A stretch of DNA of 64,000 nucleotides from Chryseobacterium sp. GVT01B (lineage in GTDB: Bacteria > Bacteroidota > Bacteroidia > Flavobacteriales > Weeksellaceae), in assembly GCF_019970045.1 (NCBI RefSeq), contig NZ_JAHXYI010000001.1, positions 1-64,000 on the forward strand. The letters are read 5' to 3'. A program made the translations under genes and the position numbers. The notes beneath the pieces were generated by a model, which worked only from the letters and a program-made list of their open reading frames with translations, did no database searches and was not told the DNA's origin. Below, one piece after another: positions 27,121 to 35,046 of this stretch. Each line of letters starts with the position of its first letter. Position 1 is the stretch's first letter.

Positions 27121-28908
27121 TTATAGCTTTATTATTTCCTTTTTTTTCAAATCTATTTCAAAATGATCTGCCGGATCTCCGTGAGAAAGTAATGAAAGGA
27201 TTTTAAAAAATGATTTTAACTGCATAACAAATAAATTCCGAGACTGACTCTTCTCATATAGCTTCTCCAATATTTGATATTGCTCTAGCCGTTGTTTGGG
27301 AATATCTCTTTTCGCCAGCTCATCTGCAGATTGAAATTTATATAAATCCAGTAGTAAATCATCGAAAGACCATTTTCTAAAATCCTCAGAAATGATACCT
27401 TTCACTTTTAACTGATCTTTATTTTGAATGAGTAACAGGAGATCTTCTCCATTTAAGCTTTTAGTTTTATCAATAAAATCTACTGGCCAGTCATCAGGAA
27501 TCATTCTTAGCCGAACCAATTCTTTTAAATGAAAAAGCATAAAGTCATGGTAAGATTTTGTTTTTAAAATGTCTTTATTCCAAAGTATTTTAGTTGTATC
27601 ATACCGTAAGGTTTTATATTCTTTTTCGTACAAAGGAAACAATTCATTAAACCGGGGAACATCATTTACAACTTCGGTTTGTACCTCCATCCTATCAGGA
27701 GATTCTATAGTCAAAATTTTATAAGCAGGCAAATAAGCAGCCAGTGACGGAACCTGAACATTAACCAAAACATTCTCTCCAAATTTTCTGATTCCTGTAT
27801 CATTAATATGCATATGTCCCGCAAAATGAACCTGTAATCCTGCTTCAGCAAATACTTTTGCAACTTCTTCCTGTGGAACACGTTCCAGCTGCCACTTTTT
27901 TTCTCTCAACAGGTTTTTAATTTCGTTGGTTGCCCCATCATTGAAATCAATCATCGGATAATGGGTAAATGCAATCAGGGTTTTGTTGTTTTTCTTTGCT
28001 TCATCAGCAAGCTTCCTTACCCATTTTATTAAATGCTGTTTGTTGGTCAGTACATTATTATAACCAATACTTGCTCCTTTATAATTAGATGCATTACTTG
28101 GATTTTCATTGATGTTTTTGGGAATATAGGTATTTCCGTCTATGGCAATCATCCATACATCCTTCACCGGTTCAACAACATAACTTAAATCAGGAACAGG
28201 AAAACCTTTGACCACCTCATACATCCTTTTGGAATACTCTGCGGTTTCCAGACCTTTTTTGTAAGTGTAATTTTTAAAAATATCTTGATCAAAAGGTGTA
28301 CTCCAGAATAAATCTTCTTTTTTAGGATAGAATCCAAAATCTTTTAATTCATTCAAAATTTCAAGATACCCTGATTCTGCAATATCTTTTGTAATGATCT
28401 TATCTGTTGATTTTCCGATATTTTCTCTACTATAAATCCCCAGCGGCTTTCCATTCTTACCAAGAAAATCATCTTTCCCACCATCATTTCGAAACGGTCC
28501 AACGGGATCATGATTTCCTGTTGTCAGGTAAAAATTAATGCCATATTTCTGATGATAATTGTCTAAAATTGTATGAAGTCCGCGAAGGTTATAAGCCTGT
28601 CCATCATCAGAAAAATCACCTGGCATCGCTACAATTTTAATTCCTTTAGCAGCAATATCATCCAAAGCCTTGAGAAAGGCAAAATAGTTCTCATTAAAAA
28701 CTCTTGTGGAATGTAATTGAGAATCCATCGTCCTCAGGATCGTGGATTTTCCCGTTTTAGGATTCATAATTCCTTTAAAATCATGATCTGAAAAACTTCC
28801 ATACAAATCCTGAAAATGTACGTCAGACAGAAAAGCAATCTGTATAGGTTTCTGCGCCGAAAAAAGAGTACTTATAAAAAGTAAAACGGAGACAATTGGT
28901 TTATTCAT
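27121..28908 (-). CDS. Secreted calcineurin-like metallophosphoesterase
   Basis: A 595-residue protein with an N-terminal signal peptide (MNKPIVSVLLFISTLFSAQ). The five dimetal phosphoesterase motifs are present: SDVH (Asp29, His31), GDFSDDG (97-103), GNHD (131-134), FTHYP and GHMH. A C-terminal helical domain of about 170 residues is not recognised. Periplasmic or surface release of phosphate from a phosphomonoester or diester is likely. Its position near the PI-PLC-like gene suggests stepwise use of phospholipid head groups. It probably has its own promoter (TAATTTCG, 28922-28929, minus strand, one mismatch). Confidence 0.85.
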   Translation of the reverse strand: MNKPIVSVLLFISTLFSAQKPIQIAFLSDVHFQDLYGSFSDHDFKGIMNPKTGKSTILRTMDSQLHSTRVFNENYFAFLKALDDIAAKGIKIVAMPGDFSDDGQAYNLRGLHTILDNYHQKYGINFYLTTGNHDPVGPFRNDGGKDDFLGKNGKPLGIYSRENIGKSTDKIITKDIAESGYLEILNELKDFGFYPKKEDLFWSTPFDQDIFKNYTYKKGLETAEYSKRMYEVVKGFPVPDLSYVVEPVKDVWMIAIDGNTYIPKNINENPSNASNYKGASIGYNNVLTNKQHLIKWVRKLADEAKKNNKTLIAFTHYPMIDFNDGATNEIKNLLREKKWQLERVPQEEVAKVFAEAGLQVHFAGHMHINDTGIRKFGENVLVNVQVPSLAAYLPAYKILTIESPDRMEVQTEVVNDVPRFNELFPLYEKEYKTLRYDTTKILWNKDILKTKSYHDFMLFHLKELVRLRMIPDDWPVDFIDKTKSLNGEDLLLLIQNKDQLKVKGIISEDFRKWSFDDLLLDLYKFQSADELAKRDIPKQRLEQYQILEKLYEKSQSRNLFVMQLKSFFKILSLLSHGDPADHFEIDLKKKEIIKL

Positions 28909-28983
28909 CTTAAAAATAAGACGAAATTACAGGAATGAACGAGGAAATGTTTTAATTGAATTTTAAATTATTGTGAAGGAAAT

Positions 28984-29823
28984 TTATTCTGCCGGCATTA
29001 TACCGGGTTTCTTTCCTGAATATTTTCTAATGATGTATTCAGTTGATCTTTTTAACTCTTTTTTATTCTCCGGATCGATTCCGTCCATTGTGAAAAATTC
29101 GACTTTTCCGTTAACCTTGGAATACCATGTTTTCCCCAGCGCGTTCTCTACTGTAAGTGTGTCTTTTCTCGTAATACGTTTAAAGAATTTAATCTGAACA
29201 TTATCTTTCGGAATAACATTCAGAACTGGGTTACCTTCCTTACAGTCTGTCAGCCTGTATTCATTATTATCCCAGTACATGCAGTTCTTTTCAATACCTG
29301 ACAGATTCAAGAGATTGAATGATTCATATGCATTTCTATTTCCTGTTGAACAATAATAATTACCAATAAAAAAACTTCCAAGGATAAACATCCCTACAAG
29401 ACCAAAACTATTTTGTCTGACAAATTCCGGCATTTTAAAATGCTGTTCATTGATGATATTAATATTAATTTTGGACAGCCTTTCAGATATAATCTCCTCA
29501 TCCTGGTCCACACTGATTTTTACCGTAGTCAGATTTTTTTTATCATCATTCCTGATAAAAGTCCTGGAAAACTCTGTAAAATCTTTATACCCGATATACT
29601 GGCTCATTTTATTCAGTCTCTCCGGTTCAATATTCCTATTGCTATTGCCTTCCACAAAATCTTCATAATATCGTATGAATGTTTTATCTGAAATATCATA
29701 GAATTTCAGATTATCAATAAAACAAAGATGCAGATAAGAAGCTAATCCACTTTTTGTGGTTTTCTCTGACTCTCTTCTTGCCTGCTCAAATACTTCATTA
29801 ATCAGTAGTTTTTTCTTGGACAT
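28984..29823 (-). CDS. One-TM protein of unknown function, palindrome-controlled
   Basis: A 279-residue protein. An N-terminal cytoplasmic domain (1-90) has the pattern ISDKTFIRYYEDFVEG and LNKMSQYIGYKDFTEF, recalling an unnamed N-terminal domain common in Bacteroidetes membrane sensors and possibly helix-turn-helix-like. A linker, one membrane helix (about 139-156) and a periplasmic domain of about 120 residues with three or four cysteines (158, 181, 194) follow. The promoter carries the TTACGG-N4-CCGTAA palindrome 26 bp before the TTTG of its -7 box, which ties it to the adjacent two-component system. Function is not known. Confidence 0.7.
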   Translation of the reverse strand: MSKKKLLINEVFEQARRESEKTTKSGLASYLHLCFIDNLKFYDISDKTFIRYYEDFVEGNSNRNIEPERLNKMSQYIGYKDFTEFSRTFIRNDDKKNLTTVKISVDQDEEIISERLSKININIINEQHFKMPEFVRQNSFGLVGMFILGSFFIGNYYCSTGNRNAYESFNLLNLSGIEKNCMYWDNNEYRLTDCKEGNPVLNVIPKDNVQIKFFKRITRKDTLTVENALGKTWYSKVNGKVEFFTMDGIDPENKKELKRSTEYIIRKYSGKKPGIMPAE

Positions 29824-29843
29824 AAACAGTGTTTTCGGGCATT

Positions 29844-29890
29844 ACAAAGTAGATGATTTTCAATCACACCACATTACGGATTTCCGTAAT
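29844..29890 (-). promoter_or_regulatory. Palindrome plus -7 box of the 279-residue gene
   Basis: A perfect palindrome ATTACGGA-TT-TCCGTAAT (29873-29890) stands upstream on the minus strand. CTACTTTG (29845-29852) is the -7 box, and transcription would start about 15 bases before the ATG at 29823. There is no good -33 element, as expected if a regulator bound to the palindrome recruits polymerase. The same palindrome core with the same 26-bp distance recurs at 32807-32851. Confidence 0.65.
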
Positions 29891-29908
29891 AACTCCACAC
29901 TTATTTAC

Positions 29909-29944
29909 TGTCTATTGATGTCTATTCTTTGTCTAACATGTCTA
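29909..29944 (+). promoter_or_regulatory. Four TGTCTA direct repeats, helically phased
   Basis: TGTCTA begins at 29909, 29919, 29930 and 29939, spaced 10, 11 and 9 bp, so all four face one side of the helix. A TTTTTTG run and CAAATTTG (29958-29965, a one-mismatch TAnnTTTG) follow, which would start a transcript for the 61-residue peptide. The pattern suggests cooperative binding of a regulator; which one is unknown. Confidence 0.55.
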
Positions 29945-30182
29945 TTCTTTTTTGCTGCAAATTTGCTTTAGAAATCAACAAAAACATTAAAAACTGATTT
30001 CAAAAAAACCAGAGAAAACAGAGATTAAACTCCGGATAGGGAAGCAGATGTTTTTCCTCCGTTTTTAAAGGTTCACTTCCCAAATAAATTAAGAAGCGCT
30101 TCGAAATTTAATAGTGTACAGCTCGCGATAACACTTCGCGAGAGGAAGAAATACGGTTTCAACTTCGAAAATTTTAAAAGGA
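29945..30182 (+). other. Long leader ahead of the small peptide gene
   Basis: No gene was found. It contains the possible -7 box (29958-29965), a near-repeat CTTCGAAATTT / CTTCGAAAATTTT (about 30109 and 30163) and a perfect 7-bp hairpin CTCGCGA / TCGCGAG (30122-30142) about 40 bases before the peptide ATG. The hairpin is GC-rich for this genome and could control translation. Confidence 0.45.
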
Positions 30183-30368
30183 ATGATCCAAATTATATTG
30201 ATGCTATTAGGCTTAGCATTTTCAGATAATAATGCAAATACGCCAGCAACAGTAAACGGCAATAACATAACCACAATGACTATGCAATCCGAAGGAATAT
30301 TTATGGGAGAAAGCGGAATTGATGGTGATACGAGTGGAGATAACGGACAACTCCCTCCAAAAAAATAA
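30183..30368 (+). CDS. 61-residue secreted-looking peptide
   Basis: It starts with a short hydrophobic segment (MIQIILMLLGLAFS) and continues with a polar Asn/Thr/Gly/Asp-rich tail ending GDNGQLPPKK. The A/G-rich AAAAGG before the ATG is a plausible ribosome site. A dedicated terminator follows 18 bp after the stop, and a histidine kinase gene begins 72 bp further on. No family was recognised. It might be a signal peptide-derived pheromone or a small membrane protein for the kinase, but that is inference from position. The coding call rests on the promoter/terminator framing. Confidence 0.5.
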   Translation: MIQIILMLLGLAFSDNNANTPATVNGNNITTMTMQSEGIFMGESGIDGDTSGDNGQLPPKK

Positions 30369-30385
30369 AAAGACACATCTATATT

Positions 30386-30419
30386 CAGCGAAAGAGAAAT
30401 CTTTCGCTGTTTTTTTTTA
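30386..30419 (+). terminator. Terminator between peptide gene and histidine kinase
   Basis: Perfect 9-bp stem CAGCGAAAG / CTTTCGCTG with a 6-base loop and nine or more Ts. It ends about 21 bp before the kinase start, so the kinase needs its own promoter or readthrough. Confidence 0.85.
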
Positions 30420-30440
30420 AATTCGACAAAACAAATAATT

Positions 30441-32123
30441 TTGAAGTTTTATTTTATTCTATTTTGTCTGATTATTCTATCGTGCTCTAAGAATAAACCT
30501 CCGGTTGTTAAACATAATTTAACCAATCTTTTCTATGATAAAGCCTTTGAATATAGAGAAAGTAAACAGCCTGACAGTGCATATTTCTATTTTGACAAAG
30601 CTCGTGATTTATTCCTTCAAAGACAGGATAGTTTAGGTGCCGGAAAGTGTTTAAACAATATGGCAATTATTCAAGAACAATTCGGTGATAACTATGGGAG
30701 CCAAGAAACTTCATTAGAAGCAACTAAATATTTAAATGAAAGTAATACAGCAAATTATGAATATGTAAAGTCAAACTATAATAATCTCGGAATAACCAGT
30801 TATAATCTAAAGGAGAGTGACAATGCCATACGATTTTACAACCTTGCAATAAAATTCTCACCAAGCCCTGACGAAAAAAAAACATTCATTAATAATAAAG
30901 GAAATGCATACCGTCAAAAGAAAGACTATAAAAATGCATTACAAATGTATGCCTCAATTTTAAAAGATTCTCCAAAAAGTAAAAAATTATTGGCAATGGT
31001 TATTACGAATCAAGCCAGGACGAAATGGCTTCAGAATCCGGCATATGATCCAATCCAAGAATTTAATAAGGGATTAGATATTAGAATTAAAGAGCATGAT
31101 ATGTATGGACAGGTATCTAGCCATTCCCATTTAGCAGATACCTATCAGGAAAAAGATCCTCAAAAAGCCTTATTTCATGCCAAAAAAATGTATGAACTTT
31201 CGAGAGAAATAAAAAACCCAAATGATGAAGTTGAAGCTTTACAAAAAATAATCCTTTTAGAGTCGCCAGAAAGAAGTAAATTCTTTTTTAAAATTTATCA
31301 AAAACGAAATGACAGCATTGATGCGGCAAGAAAAAAAGCTAAAAATCAATTTGCGTTAATCCGTTATGAAACAGAAAAAAATAAAGCAGAGAATCTCTCA
31401 CTCCAAAAGGGAATTGCTCAGAAGGAATATCAAATCACTAAACAGAATATTTTAATTATAAGCATAAGTTTAGGGGCACTCGCCTTTATAATCAGTGCTT
31501 TCTTTTGGTATAAAAAACGTAAGCAGACTCTACTTCTAGAATCCGACAATAAGTTAAAAGAACAACAGCTAAAAGTTTCCAAGAAAATTCACGATGTGGT
31601 AGCCAACGGTATTTATCAGGTAATGACTAAAATCGAAAATCAGGAAGATTTCGATAAAGAAAAAATACTGGACGAACTGGAGTTTGTCTACGAAAAATCC
31701 AGAGATATTTCCTACGAGAAAGCAGTCTCCGAAGATAAACCAGAGTTCAGTAAGAGAATATCAACTCTCATTGCGTCTTTTAATAATGAAAATGTAAAGA
31801 CTTACCTGGCCGGAAATGATGAAAATATATGGAAAACACTGAAAGAATTTACCCGGGAAGAAATCTATCAGGTTATGCGGGAACTTTTGGTAAATATGAA
31901 AAAACACAGCCACGCGACCCATGTTGCTTTTAAATTTGAAAGAAAAAATAATAATATACAAATTCAGTATACAGACAATGGCATCGGCATTTCAGAAGGA
32001 ATTACTTACAAAAATGGTTTAACAAATACGGATTCCCGTATTGAAGCTATCCATGGAGAAATTATTTTTGACACTGAAACCGAAAAAGGGTTGAAAATTT
32101 ATATTTCATTTCCTGCTTCTTAA
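30441..32123 (+). CDS. Lipoprotein/TPR sensor histidine kinase (HisKA_3 type)
   Basis: A 560-residue protein. A signal peptide with lipobox-like ILSC (Cys15), tetratricopeptide repeats over about 30-270, a coiled linker, one membrane helix (337-356), phosphoacceptor segment SKKIHDVVANG (His384), and ATPase motifs ELLVNMKKHS (Asn485), DNGIGI (512-517) and NGLTN (525-529). This is the NarX/ComP-like kinase class with a periplasmic TPR sensor. The start is a TTG, the only way to keep the signal peptide; it overlaps a TAnnTTTG match (30436-30443). The response regulator gene follows 12 bp later. The stimulus is unknown; peptide sensing is possible. Confidence 0.85.
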   Translation: MKFYFILFCLIILSCSKNKPPVVKHNLTNLFYDKAFEYRESKQPDSAYFYFDKARDLFLQRQDSLGAGKCLNNMAIIQEQFGDNYGSQETSLEATKYLNESNTANYEYVKSNYNNLGITSYNLKESDNAIRFYNLAIKFSPSPDEKKTFINNKGNAYRQKKDYKNALQMYASILKDSPKSKKLLAMVITNQARTKWLQNPAYDPIQEFNKGLDIRIKEHDMYGQVSSHSHLADTYQEKDPQKALFHAKKMYELSREIKNPNDEVEALQKIILLESPERSKFFFKIYQKRNDSIDAARKKAKNQFALIRYETEKNKAENLSLQKGIAQKEYQITKQNILIISISLGALAFIISAFFWYKKRKQTLLLESDNKLKEQQLKVSKKIHDVVANGIYQVMTKIENQEDFDKEKILDELEFVYEKSRDISYEKAVSEDKPEFSKRISTLIASFNNENVKTYLAGNDENIWKTLKEFTREEIYQVMRELLVNMKKHSHATHVAFKFERKNNNIQIQYTDNGIGISEGITYKNGLTNTDSRIEAIHGEIIFDTETEKGLKIYISFPAS

Positions 32124-32135
32124 AAAAGAAAAAGA

Positions 32136-32801
32136 ATGTTCAAAAAAATTTTAATAGCTGAAGATCACGAAAGCAGCAGTATTTCTGTACAGAAAACATT
32201 AGAAGACCTTACTATTTCCACCACAGATTATGTTTATTATTGTGATGATGCATTAGCTAAAATTCAAAAATCCATTCGTGAAAATGATCTTTATGATTTG
32301 TTAATTACAGATCTTTCTTTTGAAGAAGACCACAACATACAAAATCTTAAAGATGGAAAAGAGCTGATAAAAACCATTAAAGAGCTGCAGCCTTCTTTAA
32401 AAGTAATTGTTTTTTCAGCAGAACATAGGTCCGGAATTATCGATAGCCTTTTCAACGAATATGGAATCAATGGTTTTGTCCGTAAAGCCCGGAATGACTC
32501 AAAAGAACTTAAAAAGGCAATTGCCTCAACCTATGTGGATGAAAATTATCTTTCTCTTGATCTTAAACAGGAAGTAAAGAAGCTTAACAATTATGAGTTT
32601 TCCAACTATGACATCACTTTGGTATCTCTCTTATCTCAGGGAGTTTTACAGAAAAACATCCCTGTTTATCTTCAAAACAATGATATTAAGCCCAATAGCT
32701 TAAGCAGTGTAGAGAAAAAACTGAACAGCATGAAAGAAGATCTTCAGATAACAAGCAATGAACAGCTTGTAGCTTTTTGTAAAGATTTGGGAATTATTTA
32801 A
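32136..32801 (+). CDS. Response regulator, LuxR/NarL-like
   Basis: A 221-residue protein. The receiver domain (1-130) has the acidic pair Glu9/Asp10, phosphoacceptor Asp59 (LLITDLSF), Ser94 and Lys117. The C-terminal region (about 152-221) fits a diverged NarL/LuxR helix-turn-helix: YDITLVSLLSQGVLQKNIPV, then KPNSLSSVEKKLNSMKEDL and the terminal NEQLVAFCKDLGII. It is the obvious partner of the upstream kinase. The palindrome 6 bp after its stop and the one at 29873 are candidate targets. Confidence 0.85.
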   Translation: MFKKILIAEDHESSSISVQKTLEDLTISTTDYVYYCDDALAKIQKSIRENDLYDLLITDLSFEEDHNIQNLKDGKELIKTIKELQPSLKVIVFSAEHRSGIIDSLFNEYGINGFVRKARNDSKELKKAIASTYVDENYLSLDLKQEVKKLNNYEFSNYDITLVSLLSQGVLQKNIPVYLQNNDIKPNSLSSVEKKLNSMKEDLQITSNEQLVAFCKDLGII

Positions 32802-32806
32802 ATCCA

Positions 32807-32851
32807 TTACGGTTTTCCGTAAGGTTAGTTTTCTTAATTGTTCTACTTTTG
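32807..32851 (+). promoter_or_regulatory. Second palindrome plus -7 box
   Basis: TTACGG-TTTT-CCGTAA (32807-32822) is followed by TACTTTTG (32844-32851), with the TTTG starting 26 bp after the palindrome end, the same distance as in the promoter at 29844-29890. No -33 box is visible. It fires rightward into a non-coding stretch that ends at a terminator. Confidence 0.65.
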
Positions 32852-32856
32852 GAGTA

Positions 32857-32934
32857 AGAAATGATGAAAAACTAATAACACCCAATATAATTTTATACAG
32901 TTCGAAAAAGGTATCTCGTTTGAGATACCTTTTT
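32857..32934 (+). ncRNA. Candidate small RNA, about 75-80 nt
   Basis: Expected transcript from the promoter at 32844-32851 to the terminator hairpin. The only reading frame is a four-codon one (MMKN). The 5' part is A-rich and unstructured, the 3' part is the strong terminator stem, a typical small-RNA layout. The exact 5' end is an estimate. Confidence 0.5.
32905..32934. terminator. Bidirectional terminator
   Basis: Perfect 13-bp stem AAAAAGGTATCTC / GAGATACCTTTTT with a 4-base loop. It ends the candidate small RNA on the plus strand and the acetyltransferase mRNA on the minus strand, overlapping that gene's stop codon. Confidence 0.88.
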
Positions 32935-33382
32935 ACTTTCTTATCATTTCCGTATGCGGAATATCATCTTCCAGATATTTCTTGCCCGTATCTATAAATC
33001 CAAATCCACTATAGAATCTTAAAAGATAATCCTGTGCGGATATTTTGATCTCAGAAGTATGAAAACGGTTTTCTATTGTTTCTACAGCATATTGTATCAA
33101 CTGTTTTCCCAGGCTTTTACCTCTCGCCTGTTCTGTTGTCAAAACTCTACCGAAAGAAGTTTCATCATATTTTACTCCTTTATCAAAAACACGGCAATAA
33201 GCAAGAACCTGTCCGTCTTCTTCAGCCCAGATATGAACCGCCTTTTGGTCATAATTATCCAGATCAGGATAAGGACAATTCTGTTCAATAACAAAAACGT
33301 CAATACGTGCTTTCAGTACCGAATACAATTCAGGAACTGTTAACTCATCAAACGTTTTGATTTTCCAGATAATATTACTCAT
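32933..33382 (-). CDS. GNAT acetyltransferase, ElaA-like
   Basis: A 149-residue cytoplasmic protein. The N-terminal segment LYSVLKARIDVFVIEQNCPY is characteristic of the ElaA subgroup of GNATs, and the acetyl-CoA loop is seen at GRVLTTEQARGKSLGKQLI. The acceptor substrate is unknown. Its start overlaps the end of engB by 8 bp, so it is translationally coupled to it. Confidence 0.85.
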   Translation of the reverse strand: MSNIIWKIKTFDELTVPELYSVLKARIDVFVIEQNCPYPDLDNYDQKAVHIWAEEDGQVLAYCRVFDKGVKYDETSFGRVLTTEQARGKSLGKQLIQYAVETIENRFHTSEIKISAQDYLLRFYSGFGFIDTGKKYLEDDIPHTEMIRK

Positions 33383-33998
33383 CGAAGCTTATATTATTAT
33401 TGGTTAAAAACTCATTGGTTTTTTGAATAAAATTAAGAATGTTATCTCCGCCCTCTTTCTTTTCTGCTGAGGTCACATATAGTTCAGGAAGATCTTCCCA
33501 GGTTTTATGAAGCTCAGCTTTATAGTCTTCAACGTTTTTAACAGCAACGTTCGGTTTTAGTTTGTCAGACTTGGTAAATACAATTGAAAAAGGGATTCCA
33601 CTTTCACCACACCATTGAATAAATTCCAGATCAATTTTCTGTGGAGTATGTCTTATATCTACCAATACAAAAAGATTAACAAGATTTCTTCTGTTAAGAA
33701 TATAGTTCGTGATCAGCTTTTCAAAATCCTTTCGCTGAACTTTTGAAACCTTTGCATAACCGTAACCCGGTAAATCGGTAAGGTACCAGTTTTCATTCAC
33801 TAAAAAATGATTGATCAGCTGGGTTTTTCCTGGAGTTTGTGATGTCTTAGCCAGATCTTTATGGTTCATCATTGCGTTGATCAATGACGACTTTCCTACG
33901 TTTGATCTTCCGATAAAAGCATATTCAGGAATATTGGGTTCAGGGCATTCCTGCCATTTTCCGCTGCTCTTTACAAACTCTGCTGTCTTGATAATCAT
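33375..33998 (-). CDS. engB: Ribosome biogenesis GTPase YsxC/EngB
   Basis: A 207-residue GTPase of the TrmE-Era-EngA-EngB group, needed for large ribosomal subunit assembly. G1 is GRSNVGKSS, G3 DLPGYGYAK, G4 TKSDK and G5 VTSAEK. The ATG at 33998 is chosen because it begins the family-typical MIIKTAEFVKSS. An upstream ATG at 34028 would sit at the hairpin that follows the upstream hydrolase gene. It overlaps the acetyltransferase gene. Confidence 0.93.
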   Translation of the reverse strand: MIIKTAEFVKSSGKWQECPEPNIPEYAFIGRSNVGKSSLINAMMNHKDLAKTSQTPGKTQLINHFLVNENWYLTDLPGYGYAKVSKVQRKDFEKLITNYILNRRNLVNLFVLVDIRHTPQKIDLEFIQWCGESGIPFSIVFTKSDKLKPNVAVKNVEDYKAELHKTWEDLPELYVTSAEKKEGGDNILNFIQKTNEFLTNNNISFDE

Positions 33999-34021
33999 TG
34001 TTGAATGTATTTTAGAAAAAT

Positions 34022-34047
34022 AAACCATTAAGAAAAGCTCTTAATGG
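34022..34047 (-). terminator. Hairpin after the alpha/beta hydrolase gene
   Basis: Perfect 8-bp stem CCATTAAG / CTTAATGG, followed on the minus strand by TTTATTTTTC. The TAAACCATTAAG arm also occurs in the inverted repeat at 3222-3301. Confidence 0.6.
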
Positions 34048-34066
34048 TCATTTTATGATGTATTTA

Positions 34067-34828
34067 TTAAACTTTATCTTTTATCCAGTTGTACAGGATT
34101 TCATTGAATTCATCCGGTTTCTCCATCATGGCTGCATGCCCGCAATGGTCTATCCAGAATAAATCCGAATTTGGAATAAACTTGTGCATATCCTCTGCCA
34201 CTTCCGGAGGAGTTACATTATCCTGTTTCCCCCAGATCAGACACGTAGGTGTCACAATCTTCGGAAGGTCATTCAGCATATTGTGTTTGATGGCACTTCT
34301 TGCCAGCATTACTGTTTTTATTCCTTTCATTCTGTCATTTACCACCGCAAAAACTTCATCTACAAGATCTTCTGTTGCAATCTTTGGATCATAGAAAACT
34401 TCTTCCGTTTTCTTTCTGATATAAGACCGGTCATTTTTCCTTGGAAAACTGTCCCCGAAAGTTCTTTCATACAATCCGGAACTTCCTGTAAGCACAAGAT
34501 TTTTTACCAAATCAGGTCTTGCTAAAGTCAAGATAAGTCCTACATGCCCTCCCATTGAGTTTCCCATAATGGTAACCGGACCTGAAATATGACTTTCTAT
34601 AAACTTGATAATATATTTTGCGATAGTGGTAAGATTCGTATTGAGTACCGGCAGATCATAGATCGGCAACTGAGGAACATATACTTTAAAGCCTCTTTCC
34701 GAAAAAAAATCTACCATTTTATCGAAATTACTCAAACCACCCATTAACCCGTGCAACAGCACTAATGGATGTCCTTCTCCCGCTTCTACATAGGAATATT
34801 TCTTTTCTTTTTTTGTACTAAATATCAT
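34067..34828 (-). CDS. Alpha/beta hydrolase
   Basis: A 253-residue protein from the ATG at 34828; an earlier ATG at 34873 lies upstream of the -7 box and is rejected. Fold motifs: oxyanion segment LLHGLMGG, nucleophile elbow GNSMGG (serine), an acid after IWGKQDNVTP and the catalytic His in DHCGHAAMMEKP. Cytoplasmic, with no signal peptide. The wording resembles carboxylesterase/MhpC-type hydrolases; the substrate is not known. Confidence 0.85.
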   Translation of the reverse strand: MIFSTKKEKKYSYVEAGEGHPLVLLHGLMGGLSNFDKMVDFFSERGFKVYVPQLPIYDLPVLNTNLTTIAKYIIKFIESHISGPVTIMGNSMGGHVGLILTLARPDLVKNLVLTGSSGLYERTFGDSFPRKNDRSYIRKKTEEVFYDPKIATEDLVDEVFAVVNDRMKGIKTVMLARSAIKHNMLNDLPKIVTPTCLIWGKQDNVTPPEVAEDMHKFIPNSDLFWIDHCGHAAMMEKPDEFNEILYNWIKDKV

Positions 34829-34850
34829 AAAACGCCTTAATAAAGCCTTG

Positions 34851-34858
34851 CAAAAATA
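34851..34858 (-). promoter_or_regulatory. -7 box of the hydrolase gene
   Basis: On the minus strand TATTTTTG, 22 bp before the ATG at 34828. It fixes the start choice. Confidence 0.55.
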
Positions 34859-35046
34859 CAAATTAAACCTCAAAAAAATTTTGATTATCCTAATTTAAGA
34901 TAAAAATAATATAATATTCTCCTTTTTAACTTTTTTTTTCAAACGCGCTTTATTATGGGCCAAATAACACTTTCAGCAACTATCTTCATATCAGTATTTT
35001 ACATTATTGAAATTCAATCTCTAATAAAACTTATTAACATTGAGTC

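Noticed and set aside
30089-30376. 95-codon minus-strand frame opposite the small peptide
   Set aside because: It spans the leader hairpin and the peptide gene and has no promoter on its strand; the plus-strand reading is framed by a terminator.
34829-34873. Extended start of the alpha/beta hydrolase
   Set aside because: The first ATG is upstream of the -7 box TATTTTTG.
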